From NCBI GenBank assembly GCA_003576705.1, contig QOZS01000009.1:61512-125511 (forward strand): 64,000 nucleotides of DNA, read 5' to 3'. Positions 52,864 to 60,415 of the stretch are shown here, piece after piece (positions within the stretch are counted from its first letter, which is position 1; every line of letters begins with the position of its first letter). Below the pieces are notes generated by a model. It had not been told where the DNA came from. It worked only from the letters and a program-made list of their open reading frames with translations, and made no database searches. The position numbers and the translations under genes were made by a program. Source of the DNA: Desertibaculum subflavum (lineage in GTDB: Bacteria > Pseudomonadota > Alphaproteobacteria > Ferrovibrionales > Ferrovibrionaceae).

Positions 52864-53862
52864 ATGACTCATTTCGGAAAGATCAACTCTGTCCGCAGGT
52901 ATCTCAAAGGGGCGGCAGCCACTGCTGCTGTCGTGGCAGCAATCGGCGTCGCGCTGACGGCCGCTCCACCTGCGATTGGCCAGAGCAGGACATGGGGAGA
53001 CGAGAGGGTGATGATCGACTTCGTAAAGATCGACGACGACATCACGCTCAGGCGGATGGTGGTTCGCGCCGTGAATCCGAAGGGCACCGTACTGTTCCTG
53101 CATGGCTTCCCTGAGACGCTGTATGCCTGGAAGGACATCGCCGTAGCGCTCGGCGCCGATTACGACGTGCACGCCTTCGACTGGCCCGGCTATGGCCTGT
53201 CGTCCAGGCCGCCAGCCGGCAGATTCTCATATGCGCCGAAAGACTATGCGCATGTTCTGGACGGATATCTCGACAAGGCGGGCATCGACCGCTCGAAACT
53301 GACGATCTATGCGACGGATATCGGATCGCTTCCGGCGCTACTGTTGGCCGTGAAGGATCCCAAGGTCGCGAAGACGATCATCGTCGGCGATTTCGCGCCG
53401 CTCAACCGGCCGCAGCACATGTACGAGAGCCTGCAGCAGCTGAAATCCGGTCCTGCGATGCAGCAGGCCCGCATCCAGTTGAACGGGAACCGCGACGACA
53501 TTCTGGAGAACGCCTTCACCAGGGGGCTGCCCCCTGCGGCGCGATATGAGATCTCGGGCGAGTTCAGGGACGACATGACGCGCGGATGGAACCAGGGCGC
53601 GATGACGACGGCAGATGCCTTCTCCCACTACTATGCGCATTTCACGCGAGATCAGGATTACTTCGAATCGCAACTGGAACGGCTCAAGACGCCGGTCAGG
53701 GTCGTGTGGGGCGAACAGGACCTCTACATCAAGAAGGAGATGGGGGTCGAATTCGCCGGGAAAATCCAGGCGGCGCTGACCTTGCTGCCCGGCATCGGCC
53801 ACTACCCACACCTTCAGCTTCCGCAGCATGTCGTCGATGAGGTGCGCGCCTCATTCCAGTGA
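52864..53862 (+). CDS. Secreted alpha/beta hydrolase, epoxide-hydrolase/dehalogenase-like
   Basis: This 332-residue protein has a signal peptide (about residues 15-40, ending PPAIGQS). The hydrolase core follows: VLFLHGFPETLYAWKDIA (oxyanion HGFP), FDWPGYGLSSRP, nucleophile Asp in IYATDIGSLPALL, acid Asp in VVWGEQDLYI and His in LPGIGHYPHLQ. An Asp nucleophile points to epoxide hydrolase or haloalkane dehalogenase chemistry rather than an esterase. It is third in the plus-strand run after element A, 107 bp after the cupin; it may have its own promoter. Confidence 0.85.
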   Translation: MTHFGKINSVRRYLKGAAATAAVVAAIGVALTAAPPAIGQSRTWGDERVMIDFVKIDDDITLRRMVVRAVNPKGTVLFLHGFPETLYAWKDIAVALGADYDVHAFDWPGYGLSSRPPAGRFSYAPKDYAHVLDGYLDKAGIDRSKLTIYATDIGSLPALLLAVKDPKVAKTIIVGDFAPLNRPQHMYESLQQLKSGPAMQQARIQLNGNRDDILENAFTRGLPPAARYEISGEFRDDMTRGWNQGAMTTADAFSHYYAHFTRDQDYFESQLERLKTPVRVVWGEQDLYIKKEMGVEFAGKIQAALTLLPGIGHYPHLQLPQHVVDEVRASFQ

Positions 53863-53899
53863 GCGCGCCGCCGGCTGACGCTTGGGAAGGGAGACCAGA

Positions 53900-54023
53900 A
53901 TGACCACGAACAAAATGCTGCTGGCGGCACGGCGCAACAGCCGCCCGTCTTGGACGTAACCGCCTGTTCGAAATCGAGTTCACCGGCCCGGGTGCGGAGA
54001 TATTTGCCTTCAGTTTCGGCTGA
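53900..54023 (+). pseudogene. Debris of a small gene: intact start, VOC-like tail, middle missing
   Basis: A good ribosome site (GGGAAGGGAG) and ATG at 53900 lead into only 19 codons before a stop (MTTNKMLLAARRNSRPSWT). In another frame the same 124 bases end RLFEIEFTGPGAEIFAFSFG and a stop, a C-terminus of the kind seen in glyoxalase/VOC proteins. Start and tail of a former gene seem to be joined by a deletion. Regulon element B begins 12 bases later. The VOC call rests on resemblance of a short tail. Confidence 0.35.
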
Positions 54024-54035
54024 CCTTGGCTGCGG

Positions 54036-54065
54036 CTAACAGCATCTAATAACCCATAACGGGCC
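54036..54065 (+). promoter_or_regulatory. Regulon element copy B, upstream of the SDR gene
   Basis: It begins CTAACAGCATCT, continues AATAACCCA and ends TAACGGGCC. TAGCTGTTGGA follows 20 bases after TAACGGG, matching copy A in 10 of 11 positions. The SDR starts at 54141, 75 bases past the element. Confidence 0.78.
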
Positions 54066-54140
54066 TTTCCCCCATTTCCGTCGTAGCTGTTGGACCAGGC
54101 AAACGCCGAGCTTCTCGGCACGATCGGAAGGAGACGTCCA

Positions 54141-54950
54141 ATGTCCATCTCTGCGAAAGGCGTCGCTGTTGTAACCGGCGCTTCAGCCGGGATCGGCGCG
54201 ATCTATGCCGACCGGCTGGCCCGGCGCGGCTACGATCTGATTCTTGTCGGCCGCAACAGCGCCCGCCTGGAGGATGTGTCCGGGCGCATCGCCGGCGCCA
54301 CCGGCCGGGTCGTCCGGACCATCGCTGCCGATCTCAACGACAAGGCCGATCTCCAGCGGCTCGAGACGCTGCTCACCACCGATCCGGCCATCACGCTGCT
54401 GGTCAACAATGCCGGTGTCGGCGCGCTCGAGCCGCTGCTGCAGTCGAAGGTCGACGCGATGGAAGCGATGATCGATATCAACGTCACCGCCTTGACCAGG
54501 CTCACCTATGCCGTGGCGCCGGCTTTCGTCGCGCGCGGCCGCGGTGCCATCATTAACATCGGCTCGGTGGTGGCCATCGCGCCGGAAGTTCTGAACGGCG
54601 TCTATGGTGCAACCAAGGCCTACGTGCTGGCGCTCAGCCTGTCGCTGCACAAGGAACTGGCCGCCAGGAACGTGCGCATCCAGGCTGTGCTGCCGGGTGC
54701 GACCGCGACTGACTTCTGGAGCGCGGCGGGCGGTGCCGTAGAGAACCTGCCGAGCGCGATCGTGATGAGGCCCGACGACCTCGTCGATGCCGCACTGGCC
54801 GGTTTCGACCAGGGTGAAGTCGTCACCATTCCCGCCCTGGCCGACATCGCCGACTGGGACGCCTATGAAGCGGCGCGTCAAAAGATGATGCCGAACCTGT
54901 CGCTCAGCTCCGTGGCGCCGCGCTATCGCCGCGTCGCCGCAGCTGCCTGA
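54141..54950 (+). CDS. Short-chain dehydrogenase/reductase
   Basis: This 269-residue classical SDR has AVVTGASAGIGAIYADRLARR, LVGRNSARLE (Arg favouring NADPH), LVNNAGVGALEP, IINIGSVVAIAPE (Ser) and YGATKAYVLALSL (YxxxK). AAGGAG precedes ATG 54141. It is the first gene of an SDR-(tiny ORF)-OsmC-MaoC-lyase run under element B. Reduction of reactive carbonyls would suit the defence context, as an inference. Confidence 0.88.
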   Translation: MSISAKGVAVVTGASAGIGAIYADRLARRGYDLILVGRNSARLEDVSGRIAGATGRVVRTIAADLNDKADLQRLETLLTTDPAITLLVNNAGVGALEPLLQSKVDAMEAMIDINVTALTRLTYAVAPAFVARGRGAIINIGSVVAIAPEVLNGVYGATKAYVLALSLSLHKELAARNVRIQAVLPGATATDFWSAAGGAVENLPSAIVMRPDDLVDAALAGFDQGEVVTIPALADIADWDAYEAARQKMMPNLSLSSVAPRYRRVAAAA

Positions 54951-54965
54951 CTGGAGGCATCCGAC

Positions 54966-55052
54966 ATGAGCGCCCCGGATATCATGCAGACCATCGACCA
55001 GCGCCGCCGCAAGTTGTTCGTCGATGCCGTCATTGATGTTGCCAGGATCTGA
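54966..55052 (+). CDS. 28-residue ORF between the SDR and OsmC genes
   Basis: The short frame begins MSAPDIMQTIDQRRRKLFVD and ends in AVIDVARI. GGAGG lies ten bases before its ATG, and its stop is 5 bases before the OsmC start. It shows no recognised motif. It may be the truncated start of a lost gene or a small peptide that couples translation of the OsmC gene. Confidence 0.35.
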   Translation: MSAPDIMQTIDQRRRKLFVDAVIDVARI

Positions 55053-55057
55053 CGCCC

Positions 55058-55492
55058 ATGACCGACACTACAAGGATTGTGCATACGGCCAGAACGCGCA
55101 CTTCCGGTGGCCGCGACCATGGCGTCGTGCGCAGCTTCGATGGCCGGCTGGATCTCCGAATGGCGACGCAGGGTTCGGATAAGCTCGGCACCAGCCCGGA
55201 GCATCTCCTCGCCGCGGCCTGGTCCACCTGTTTCGAAACCGGAATCCGGCTGGCTGCCCAGCGGCGCAGGATTGTTCCGCCGGAAGGCGTCACCATCGAT
55301 GCAGAGGTTGATCTGTGTGCCGCGGAGAGCGGCCATTTCCTCCGGGCCCGACTCTTCATCACCATCCCGGAGATCGAACGCGATCTCGCCCGGGCGCTGA
55401 TCGATGAAGCGCATCTGAATTGCCCTTACTCGAAAGCGACGCGCGGCAATATCGACGTCGCGATCACATTGGCGGACCAGCAATCAACCTGA
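55058..55492 (+). CDS. OsmC/Ohr family peroxiredoxin-like protein
   Basis: This 144-residue protein has the two catalytic cysteines of the family: AAAWSTCFETGIRLAA near residue 59 and AHLNCPYSKATRGNID near 122. SPEHLLAAAW and the ARG of the N-terminal half are also typical of Ohr. It would reduce organic hydroperoxides with lipoyl or thiol donors in the cytoplasm. It lies in the SDR-led run under regulon element B, supporting an oxidant-defence role. No OhrR-type regulator is adjacent, which is unusual for Ohr. Confidence 0.88.
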   Translation: MTDTTRIVHTARTRTSGGRDHGVVRSFDGRLDLRMATQGSDKLGTSPEHLLAAAWSTCFETGIRLAAQRRRIVPPEGVTIDAEVDLCAAESGHFLRARLFITIPEIERDLARALIDEAHLNCPYSKATRGNIDVAITLADQQST

Positions 55493-55509
55493 CCTTCATG
55501 GAGGACGAC

Positions 55510-55977
55510 ATGTCTGATTCACGCTTCTACCTTGACGATCTCCATTCCGGACAGCGCTTCATCAGCGAAACCCACGCAGTCGACGCCGCGCAGATCATCG
55601 ACTTCGCGCAGCAATTCGATCCGCAGCCGTTCCATCTGGACGATGCCGCGGCCAGGCGCACGCTGTTCGGCGGGCTGGCCGCCAGCGGCTGGCATACGGC
55701 GGCCCTGACCATGAAGCTTCTGGTCGCCGGCACACCGATTGCCGGGGGCATCATCGGCACGGGCGGCGAGATTGCGTGGCCGCGCCCGACGCGCCCCGGC
55801 GATCTGCTGCGCGTCGAGACGGAAGTGATCGAGGTGACGCGCTCGAAATCGAAACCCGACCGCGGCATCGCCACCCTGCGCAGCGAGACAAAGAACCAAC
55901 GCCACGAGGTCCTGCAGACCATCACGGTCCGCATCGTCGTGCCGGCCCGCTCGCTCGGTCAACAAGCCGCAGCCTGA
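55510..55977 (+). CDS. MaoC-like hot-dog dehydratase
   Basis: This 155-residue protein has a single hot-dog fold. FAQQFDPQPFHLDDAAARRTLFGGLAASGWHTA holds the (R)-hydratase D...H pair and the GGLxASGW turn, followed by GDLLRVETEVIEVTRSKS. Family members hydrate enoyl-CoA or act as dehydratases. It starts 17 bases after the OsmC stop and is read in the same direction, so it is cotranscribed. The substrate is unknown. Confidence 0.85.
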   Translation: MSDSRFYLDDLHSGQRFISETHAVDAAQIIDFAQQFDPQPFHLDDAAARRTLFGGLAASGWHTAALTMKLLVAGTPIAGGIIGTGGEIAWPRPTRPGDLLRVETEVIEVTRSKSKPDRGIATLRSETKNQRHEVLQTITVRIVVPARSLGQQAAA

Positions 55978-55990
55978 CGACCAAACGCCG

Positions 55991-57544
55991 ATGAACACGC
56001 ACAGGGCGGTGACCGTTGAACTGGAGACAGTCATGGACAAGCCGGCAGCCGAGCGCGAGGCCCTACTGACCGAAGCCCGCCTCAGCAGAGGGCCGGCCGG
56101 CGCTCTGATCAAATACCATGACGTTCCCGGGTTGGCCCGCGAGAAGCGTCAGATGCGGGAATTTAATCAGGTGGATTTGGCTCATACAGTCATGCTGGCA
56201 GAGCAGGGAATTCTGACGCGGAATGTCGCGAAGGTGATCCTCCAGGCACTGATTGAGCTGCGTGGGATGGAGCCTGCGGCATTTCCGATCGACCCCTTGA
56301 AGGGAAGCTTCCTTCTGCAGGTTGAGGCATACCTGTTCTCGCGGATAGGCGAGGACATCGGCGGCCAGATGCACACCGGCCGTAGCCGTATCGACCAGGG
56401 CACAAGCGTGCGTCGCCTCTATGAGCGCAATCGCATCCTCGACGTACTGGAGCGGTTGACCCAGTTCCGTGGCGCCCTGATTGAAAAGGCTGCGAAGCAC
56501 TCGCGTGCCATCATGCCGGGTTACACGCACATGCAGCAGGCTCAGCCGTGGGTTTTCGGTCACTACCTCCTGAGCATCGCCGCGCGACTCGCCGAAGATT
56601 TCGAGCGCCTAACTCAGACGTATGCGCGAGTGAACCTAAACCCCCTCGGCGCCGTCGGCCTGGCCGGGACATCCTGGCCGCTCGACAGGGACCGGACCAC
56701 GGAATTGCTCGGCTTCGGCGCCGTGCTGGAGAACTCCAAGCTAGGGCGCGAGGCCTTCTACGCAGCGGATGCCATCGCCTCCCTGTCCTTCATCATGGCG
56801 ACTCTCAACGATCTGTCGACCGATCTCCATCTCTGGTCCAGCACAGAATTCGGATTCGTCGAGTCCGACGATGCTTACTGCGGAACCAGCAGCATCTTTC
56901 CGCAGAAGAAAAACCCGGACGGGCTCGAGACTGTGAAGAAGGCGGCGGGAGGCTCTGTAACTTGGCTCGCCACCGCGCTCGCCACTTTCCGGGCGGAGGG
57001 CACCGGCGACCAGGCCATGCGCGACCTGCCGCTGCTCGACGATGCGATCGAGACCACTGATGGAATGCTCGAACTTCTGACAGGCATCGTCTCGACCCTG
57101 GTCGTTCATGAGGACCGCATGCGCAAGGCGCTGGACGGCAGCTGGTGCACGGCCAGCAATCTCGCCGATGTGATTGTCCGCAAGACGGGGCTCTCCTTCC
57201 GACAGACCCATCATGTCGTCGCTCGCCTGGTCCGCATTTGCGTGCAGGAGAACGTCAACCCCTCGGCCATCACCGTGGAGTTGCTCAATCGAGCTGCACA
57301 GGAGACGGTCGGAAAAACAATTGCAATCGACGAGCCCACGCTTCGCGACGCGCTCGACCCCGAAGTCTTCGTTCGGACCCGAGTGACCGTCGGCAGCGTG
57401 TCCCCTACCGAGGTGGACCGCATGCTTGCGGTTGCCAGATCCAGTCTGGCGGATAGCGGGGCGTGGCTCGCCGCAGAGCGCGCGCGGCTAGACCAAGCGG
57501 CTACAAAGCTCGATGCCGCCGTATACAGCATCATCTCCACCTAA
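55991..57544 (+). CDS. Argininosuccinate lyase/fumarase superfamily lyase
   Basis: This 517-residue protein has the superfamily signature GTSSIFPQKKNPDG near residue 298 with the catalytic-loop Ser. QMHTGRSRIDQG near 125 and MPGYTHMQQAQPWVFGHYL near 175 are also argininosuccinate-lyase-like. No arginine genes are near, and it follows MaoC by 13 bp, so it is likely a catabolic C-N lyase of the ASL family (as EDDS lyase is) rather than housekeeping ArgH. Codon use between 56100 and 56300 looks less GC-biased than its neighbours. Confidence 0.83.
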   Translation: MNTHRAVTVELETVMDKPAAEREALLTEARLSRGPAGALIKYHDVPGLAREKRQMREFNQVDLAHTVMLAEQGILTRNVAKVILQALIELRGMEPAAFPIDPLKGSFLLQVEAYLFSRIGEDIGGQMHTGRSRIDQGTSVRRLYERNRILDVLERLTQFRGALIEKAAKHSRAIMPGYTHMQQAQPWVFGHYLLSIAARLAEDFERLTQTYARVNLNPLGAVGLAGTSWPLDRDRTTELLGFGAVLENSKLGREAFYAADAIASLSFIMATLNDLSTDLHLWSSTEFGFVESDDAYCGTSSIFPQKKNPDGLETVKKAAGGSVTWLATALATFRAEGTGDQAMRDLPLLDDAIETTDGMLELLTGIVSTLVVHEDRMRKALDGSWCTASNLADVIVRKTGLSFRQTHHVVARLVRICVQENVNPSAITVELLNRAAQETVGKTIAIDEPTLRDALDPEVFVRTRVTVGSVSPTEVDRMLAVARSSLADSGAWLAAERARLDQAATKLDAAVYSIIST

Positions 57545-57629
57545 GCCGGCTCGGAGCATCCCGTACCTGCTGTCGCCGGCGAAGGCCACTTTGGAGAGCA
57601 TGCGAGAGCGGTAGAGTTCGACTGATCGT

Positions 57630-57890
57630 CGTACTTGCCGGAGAGCTCTTCCAGGACCGGGGCGATGCGCGGCAAGGGCCGCAGCAAGGTGCCCAGGAAT
57701 CGACCAGCCCGAGGTCGTCTCTGTGGATGGCTGGCGCCCGACCGCTTGGCGACAGGTTTTCTCCAATTCCTCCCGCACCAAGGATGGTGACCAGGCTCGA
57801 GATGGTCATCTGGGTGGAGAGCTCAAGCGCGTCGTCGTTCCGGCCCACCATTCGGCTTAGAGGCTGCGGAAGTTCAACTGAGGGAACCAA
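57630..57890 (-). pseudogene. Scrambled remnant: regulator ATPase fragment joined to a thioredoxin fragment
   Basis: On the minus strand 57851-57759 encodes MVGRNDDALELSTQ and LVTILGAGGIGE, which parallels IIGRDDDVRKLSAEL and VTVVGTGGVGKT of the regulator at 47992 and stops at the P-loop Lys. From 57731 the frame reads IHRDDLGLVDSWAPCCGPCRA, parallel to [20 protein letters not shown] of the thioredoxin-MsrB gene. A 1-base deletion near 57663 then shifts the frame to IAPVLEELSGKYDD. DNA similarity to 42500-42600 is plain. Two gene pieces were fused by deletion and are dead. Confidence 0.8.
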
Positions 57891-57930
57891 AGCGTGGCGA
57901 TCGGCGCAGTGCCGGTAGCTCTCTCAACGA

Positions 57931-57960
57931 CTATTGCGATCTAACAAGCCCTAACGGGCT
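57931..57960 (+). promoter_or_regulatory. Regulon element copy C, upstream of the ChrR-like cupin
   Basis: It begins CTATTGCGATCT, continues AACAAGCCC and ends TAACGGGCT. It is the most diverged copy, but keeps TAACGGG followed 20 bases later by TAGGTCTTGAG. The cupin gene starts at 58034, 73 bases past the element. Confidence 0.7.
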
Positions 57961-58033
57961 ATTGCGGTGCTCGGCGCGTAGGTCTTGAGGTGCCCTGAAG
58001 GGCAGCCGGAAACCTTAGCCCGAGGAGAGAGCC

Positions 58034-58354
58034 ATGTTTAACTACCTCGCCAACGCCGATCGCCGTCCATTTGCTGAAACTGGCTTTCCTGGTGTCACCA
58101 TCTCCCCGATCTGGAATGAAAACGGCAATGGCGCCGACTTCATCGCCTTCAAGGCCGGTGCCGTGTTTCCGAATCACGATCATGAAGGCTTGGAAGAGAT
58201 CTACATGATCTCCGGCAAGATCCGATTCGGCGACATCGTGATCTCGGCCGGTGACTATCTTAGCGCCGGCCCGGGCGACGTGCATGACGCGGAGGCGCTC
58301 GAAGACACCGTCTTCTACATCACGCATGTTGGTGGTCCGGTTATCAAGGACTGA
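58034..58354 (+). CDS. Small ChrR-like cupin
   Basis: This 106-residue single cupin has FPNHDHEGLEEIYMISGKIRFGD (HxH...E) and AGDYLSAGPGDVHDAEAL (second His), resembling the C-terminal cupin of anti-sigma factor ChrR. It has no anti-sigma domain and no signal peptide. GAGGAGAGA precedes the ATG. It stands alone under regulon element C and is followed by a strong hairpin. It may sense or quench an oxidant. Confidence 0.82.
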   Translation: MFNYLANADRRPFAETGFPGVTISPIWNENGNGADFIAFKAGAVFPNHDHEGLEEIYMISGKIRFGDIVISAGDYLSAGPGDVHDAEALEDTVFYITHVGGPVIKD

Positions 58355-58382
58355 GCTTCGTCATCTGGCCCGTGCTACACGA

Positions 58383-58413
58383 AAGCGCCGGCCTCCAGCG
58401 GGGGTCGGCGCTT
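58383..58413 (+). terminator. Hairpin terminator after the ChrR-like cupin
   Basis: AAGCGCCG and CGGCGCTT pair perfectly, and the inner bases extend the stem (with G-U pairs) to about 14 bp around a 3-base loop. It begins 29 bases past the stop. The rest of the gap to 58656 shows no gene. Confidence 0.6.
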
Positions 58414-58656
58414 CTGAATTACGGAACCGCCTCGCGCCAACGCTGATCGACTGCACGGCGAATGGGCTCGGCGATCATCGTTGGACGCATCTCGGACGGG
58501 GTGACATCGCACGTCATGGAGCCCCCCGATAGATCGACCCGCCAACGTGCGCATGTCGCACCGCATCACCGGCTCAGCGGTGAAACGCAGTGACCTGCCC
58601 CGGTTTCCTGGACCAGTCTGAGCTGGAGAATTCTAGTTTTTGAGCCGCTCCCCGGA

Positions 58657-59664
58657 CTATGCCGCAGGCGTGGGGAGTTCGACAGTCTGGCCCACCACAT
58701 CGATCACCACTTTACCGCGAAGTCCAAGTGAACTCCCGGCTTCGAGCAATTCATGCGCATCGCCGACCCGAGCCAGAGGCAGCACCGCGCCGATGACAGG
58801 CTTGATCAGGCCGCGTTCGATAAGTTTTGTCAGCGCGTCGAGCTTGCCGCGGTTCTGCCGGGTGAACACGAAATGGTAGGCGGCATTCTTGCCCCACGCC
58901 TCGATCAGGTTTTGCGGTTGTGCGATGTCGACGATGCTGACCACTCGTCCGGCATCCGCGAGGGCGAGCGGGCTTTTCGTCAGGGCGTCGCCGCCGATGG
59001 TATCGAACACGACGTTCACCCCCTGACCATGCGTCAGGTCCGCCACGGCTGAGACATAGTCATCGGAGGTGTAGTCGATTACCTCGTCCGCTCCGAGCGA
59101 ACGTACGAATTCATGGTTGCTGGAGCGCGCCGTCGTGATGACCCGCGCACCCATCGCCTTGGCAAGCTGGATCGCCACCGTGCCCACACCGCCGGCGCCG
59201 CCGTGGATCAAGATCGTTTCATGGACGGCAAGCTGGGCGCGGGTCACCAAAGCTTCCCAGATTGTACCGCCAACCAGCGTCAGGCTGGCAGCCTCCAGAT
59301 GGCTGATATTGTGCGGCTTGCGAGCGACCAAATCGACATCGACAACGTGCTGCTCCGCATATGAGCCGGGGCCGCCGAAGATTTTTGGCGTGTAGTAAAC
59401 CTCGTCGCCTATCTCGAACGCGCTCACGTCCGCCCCCTTCTCTTCCACGACGCCGGAAACGTCGTGACCGATGATGGCGGGGAGCGGCACGTAATCGACA
59501 TAGTCGCCACGGCGGATCTGATAGTCCAGGGGATTGATGGCAGTGGCGTGGACGCGCACCCGGACCTGTCGCGGCCCGACAGCCGGTACGGAAACATCGC
59601 GCAGCTCGAACGCGTCGTAGCCACCGAACTTTTCGAGGACGATTGCCTTCATGGTATCGGTCAT
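58657..59664 (-). CDS. Zinc-independent quinone oxidoreductase-like alcohol dehydrogenase (MDR superfamily)
   Basis: This 335-residue protein has an N-terminal GroES-like domain ([36 protein letters not shown]). A Rossmann domain follows with [19 protein letters not shown] and [24 protein letters not shown]. Zinc-ligand cysteines are absent, which matches quinone/enone reductases using NADPH. Reduction of quinones or enones would fit the electrophile-defence island. It is convergent with the ChrR-like cupin. No regulon element was found upstream of its start. Confidence 0.87.
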   Translation of the reverse strand: MTDTMKAIVLEKFGGYDAFELRDVSVPAVGPRQVRVRVHATAINPLDYQIRRGDYVDYVPLPAIIGHDVSGVVEEKGADVSAFEIGDEVYYTPKIFGGPGSYAEQHVVDVDLVARKPHNISHLEAASLTLVGGTIWEALVTRAQLAVHETILIHGGAGGVGTVAIQLAKAMGARVITTARSSNHEFVRSLGADEVIDYTSDDYVSAVADLTHGQGVNVVFDTIGGDALTKSPLALADAGRVVSIVDIAQPQNLIEAWGKNAAYHFVFTRQNRGKLDALTKLIERGLIKPVIGAVLPLARVGDAHELLEAGSSLGLRGKVVIDVVGQTVELPTPAA

Positions 59665-59691
59665 GATCTTGCCTTTTCTGAGATTGAGTTG

Positions 59692-60152
59692 AAGAGCTGT
59701 TCGTCGTCGTTCGCCGGGTTGTCGAAGGTGCCGTGCTCGATGACGACTGGCTGCACATAGAAGATGTCGATCCGGTAGCGGTCGGCCCTTCAGAAGCCCC
59801 GCCCGCCATCGAATGTATGTCGCGCATTCGGGCTCTCGCGCACCGAGACCAGACGGGAGGAACCGAGGCTCATCTCTTGCCGGCCGCCGCGGAGCGTCGC
59901 GCGGCCGCCGGCGACGCCGTCCGACAGGTCGAGGGAAGCCTGCATGACGTCCAGATGGTCTATATCGTTCGGGCCGCTGCCGCCGTCGCGGCCGGATTGC
60001 TCAAGCACGCCGATCTGGACGAATCCGCGCAGCACGTCACGGAACCGCACATCCGCCGCGACGACCGGCGGCGCCGGCGAGCGAACGTTGAGCACGCCGT
60101 AGACCACCCCGACCAGCAGACCCGCGGCCAGGGAAAGTATGTACGCCTTCAT
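59692..60152 (-). pseudogene. xapX 5' end fused to a partial duplicate of the neighbouring porin gene
   Basis: From ATG 60152 (TAAGGAG upstream) the frame encodes MKAYILSLAAGLLVGVVYGV, then LNVRSPAPPVVA, the start of an XapX/DUF1427 membrane protein. At about 60056 it changes into [20 protein letters not shown] and onward, a copy of residues of the porin at 60416-61792, and it stops at 59790 where TGG has become TGA next to a 2-base change. Homology to 61130-61490 continues in other frames to about 59692. The xapX gene was cut and the porin piece is dead. Confidence 0.82.
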
Positions 60153-60166
60153 GGCCCCTACTCCTT

Positions 60167-60224
60167 AGTTGCCGGTCGGAGCGGCGGTCTCGGCCGAGAA
60201 AGGCGTCAGGCCGAGACGGCAACT
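60167..60224. promoter_or_regulatory. Nested inverted repeats upstream of the xapX start
   Basis: GTCTCGGCC (60187-60195) pairs with GGCCGAGAC (60209-60217), and AGTTGCCG (60167-60174) with CGGCAACT (60217-60224). The structure includes the ribosome-site side of the broken xapX gene. It could be an operator or the hairpin of a lost upstream gene. Confidence 0.35.
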
Positions 60225-60415
60225 GCGCACATGCTGAAGCGGCTCTGCAAGACAATGCGCCACCCAGGAGAGCGGCGCATTGCCGAGGAGGTTCAGCGTG
60301 CGGGTACCAGCGCCAGGACCTCGTTGGAGGCGCCGGCGCGGGGCGGAGCGTATGTCCTTTCGCCATCGCCATATCCGTCGCTCATAGAGGCTACGCGGAG
60401 CGAGCTCCACCACCC
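60225..60415. other. Gap without a recognisable gene
   Basis: Between the inverted repeats and the porin stop no frame with coding character was found on either strand; the short frames here lack motifs and ribosome sites. Confidence 0.4.

Noticed and set aside
58591..58615. Possible insertion-sequence end (TGACCTGCCCCGG-type word)
   Set aside because: It looks like some IS3-type termini from memory, but no matching second end, target duplication or transposase fragment was found.
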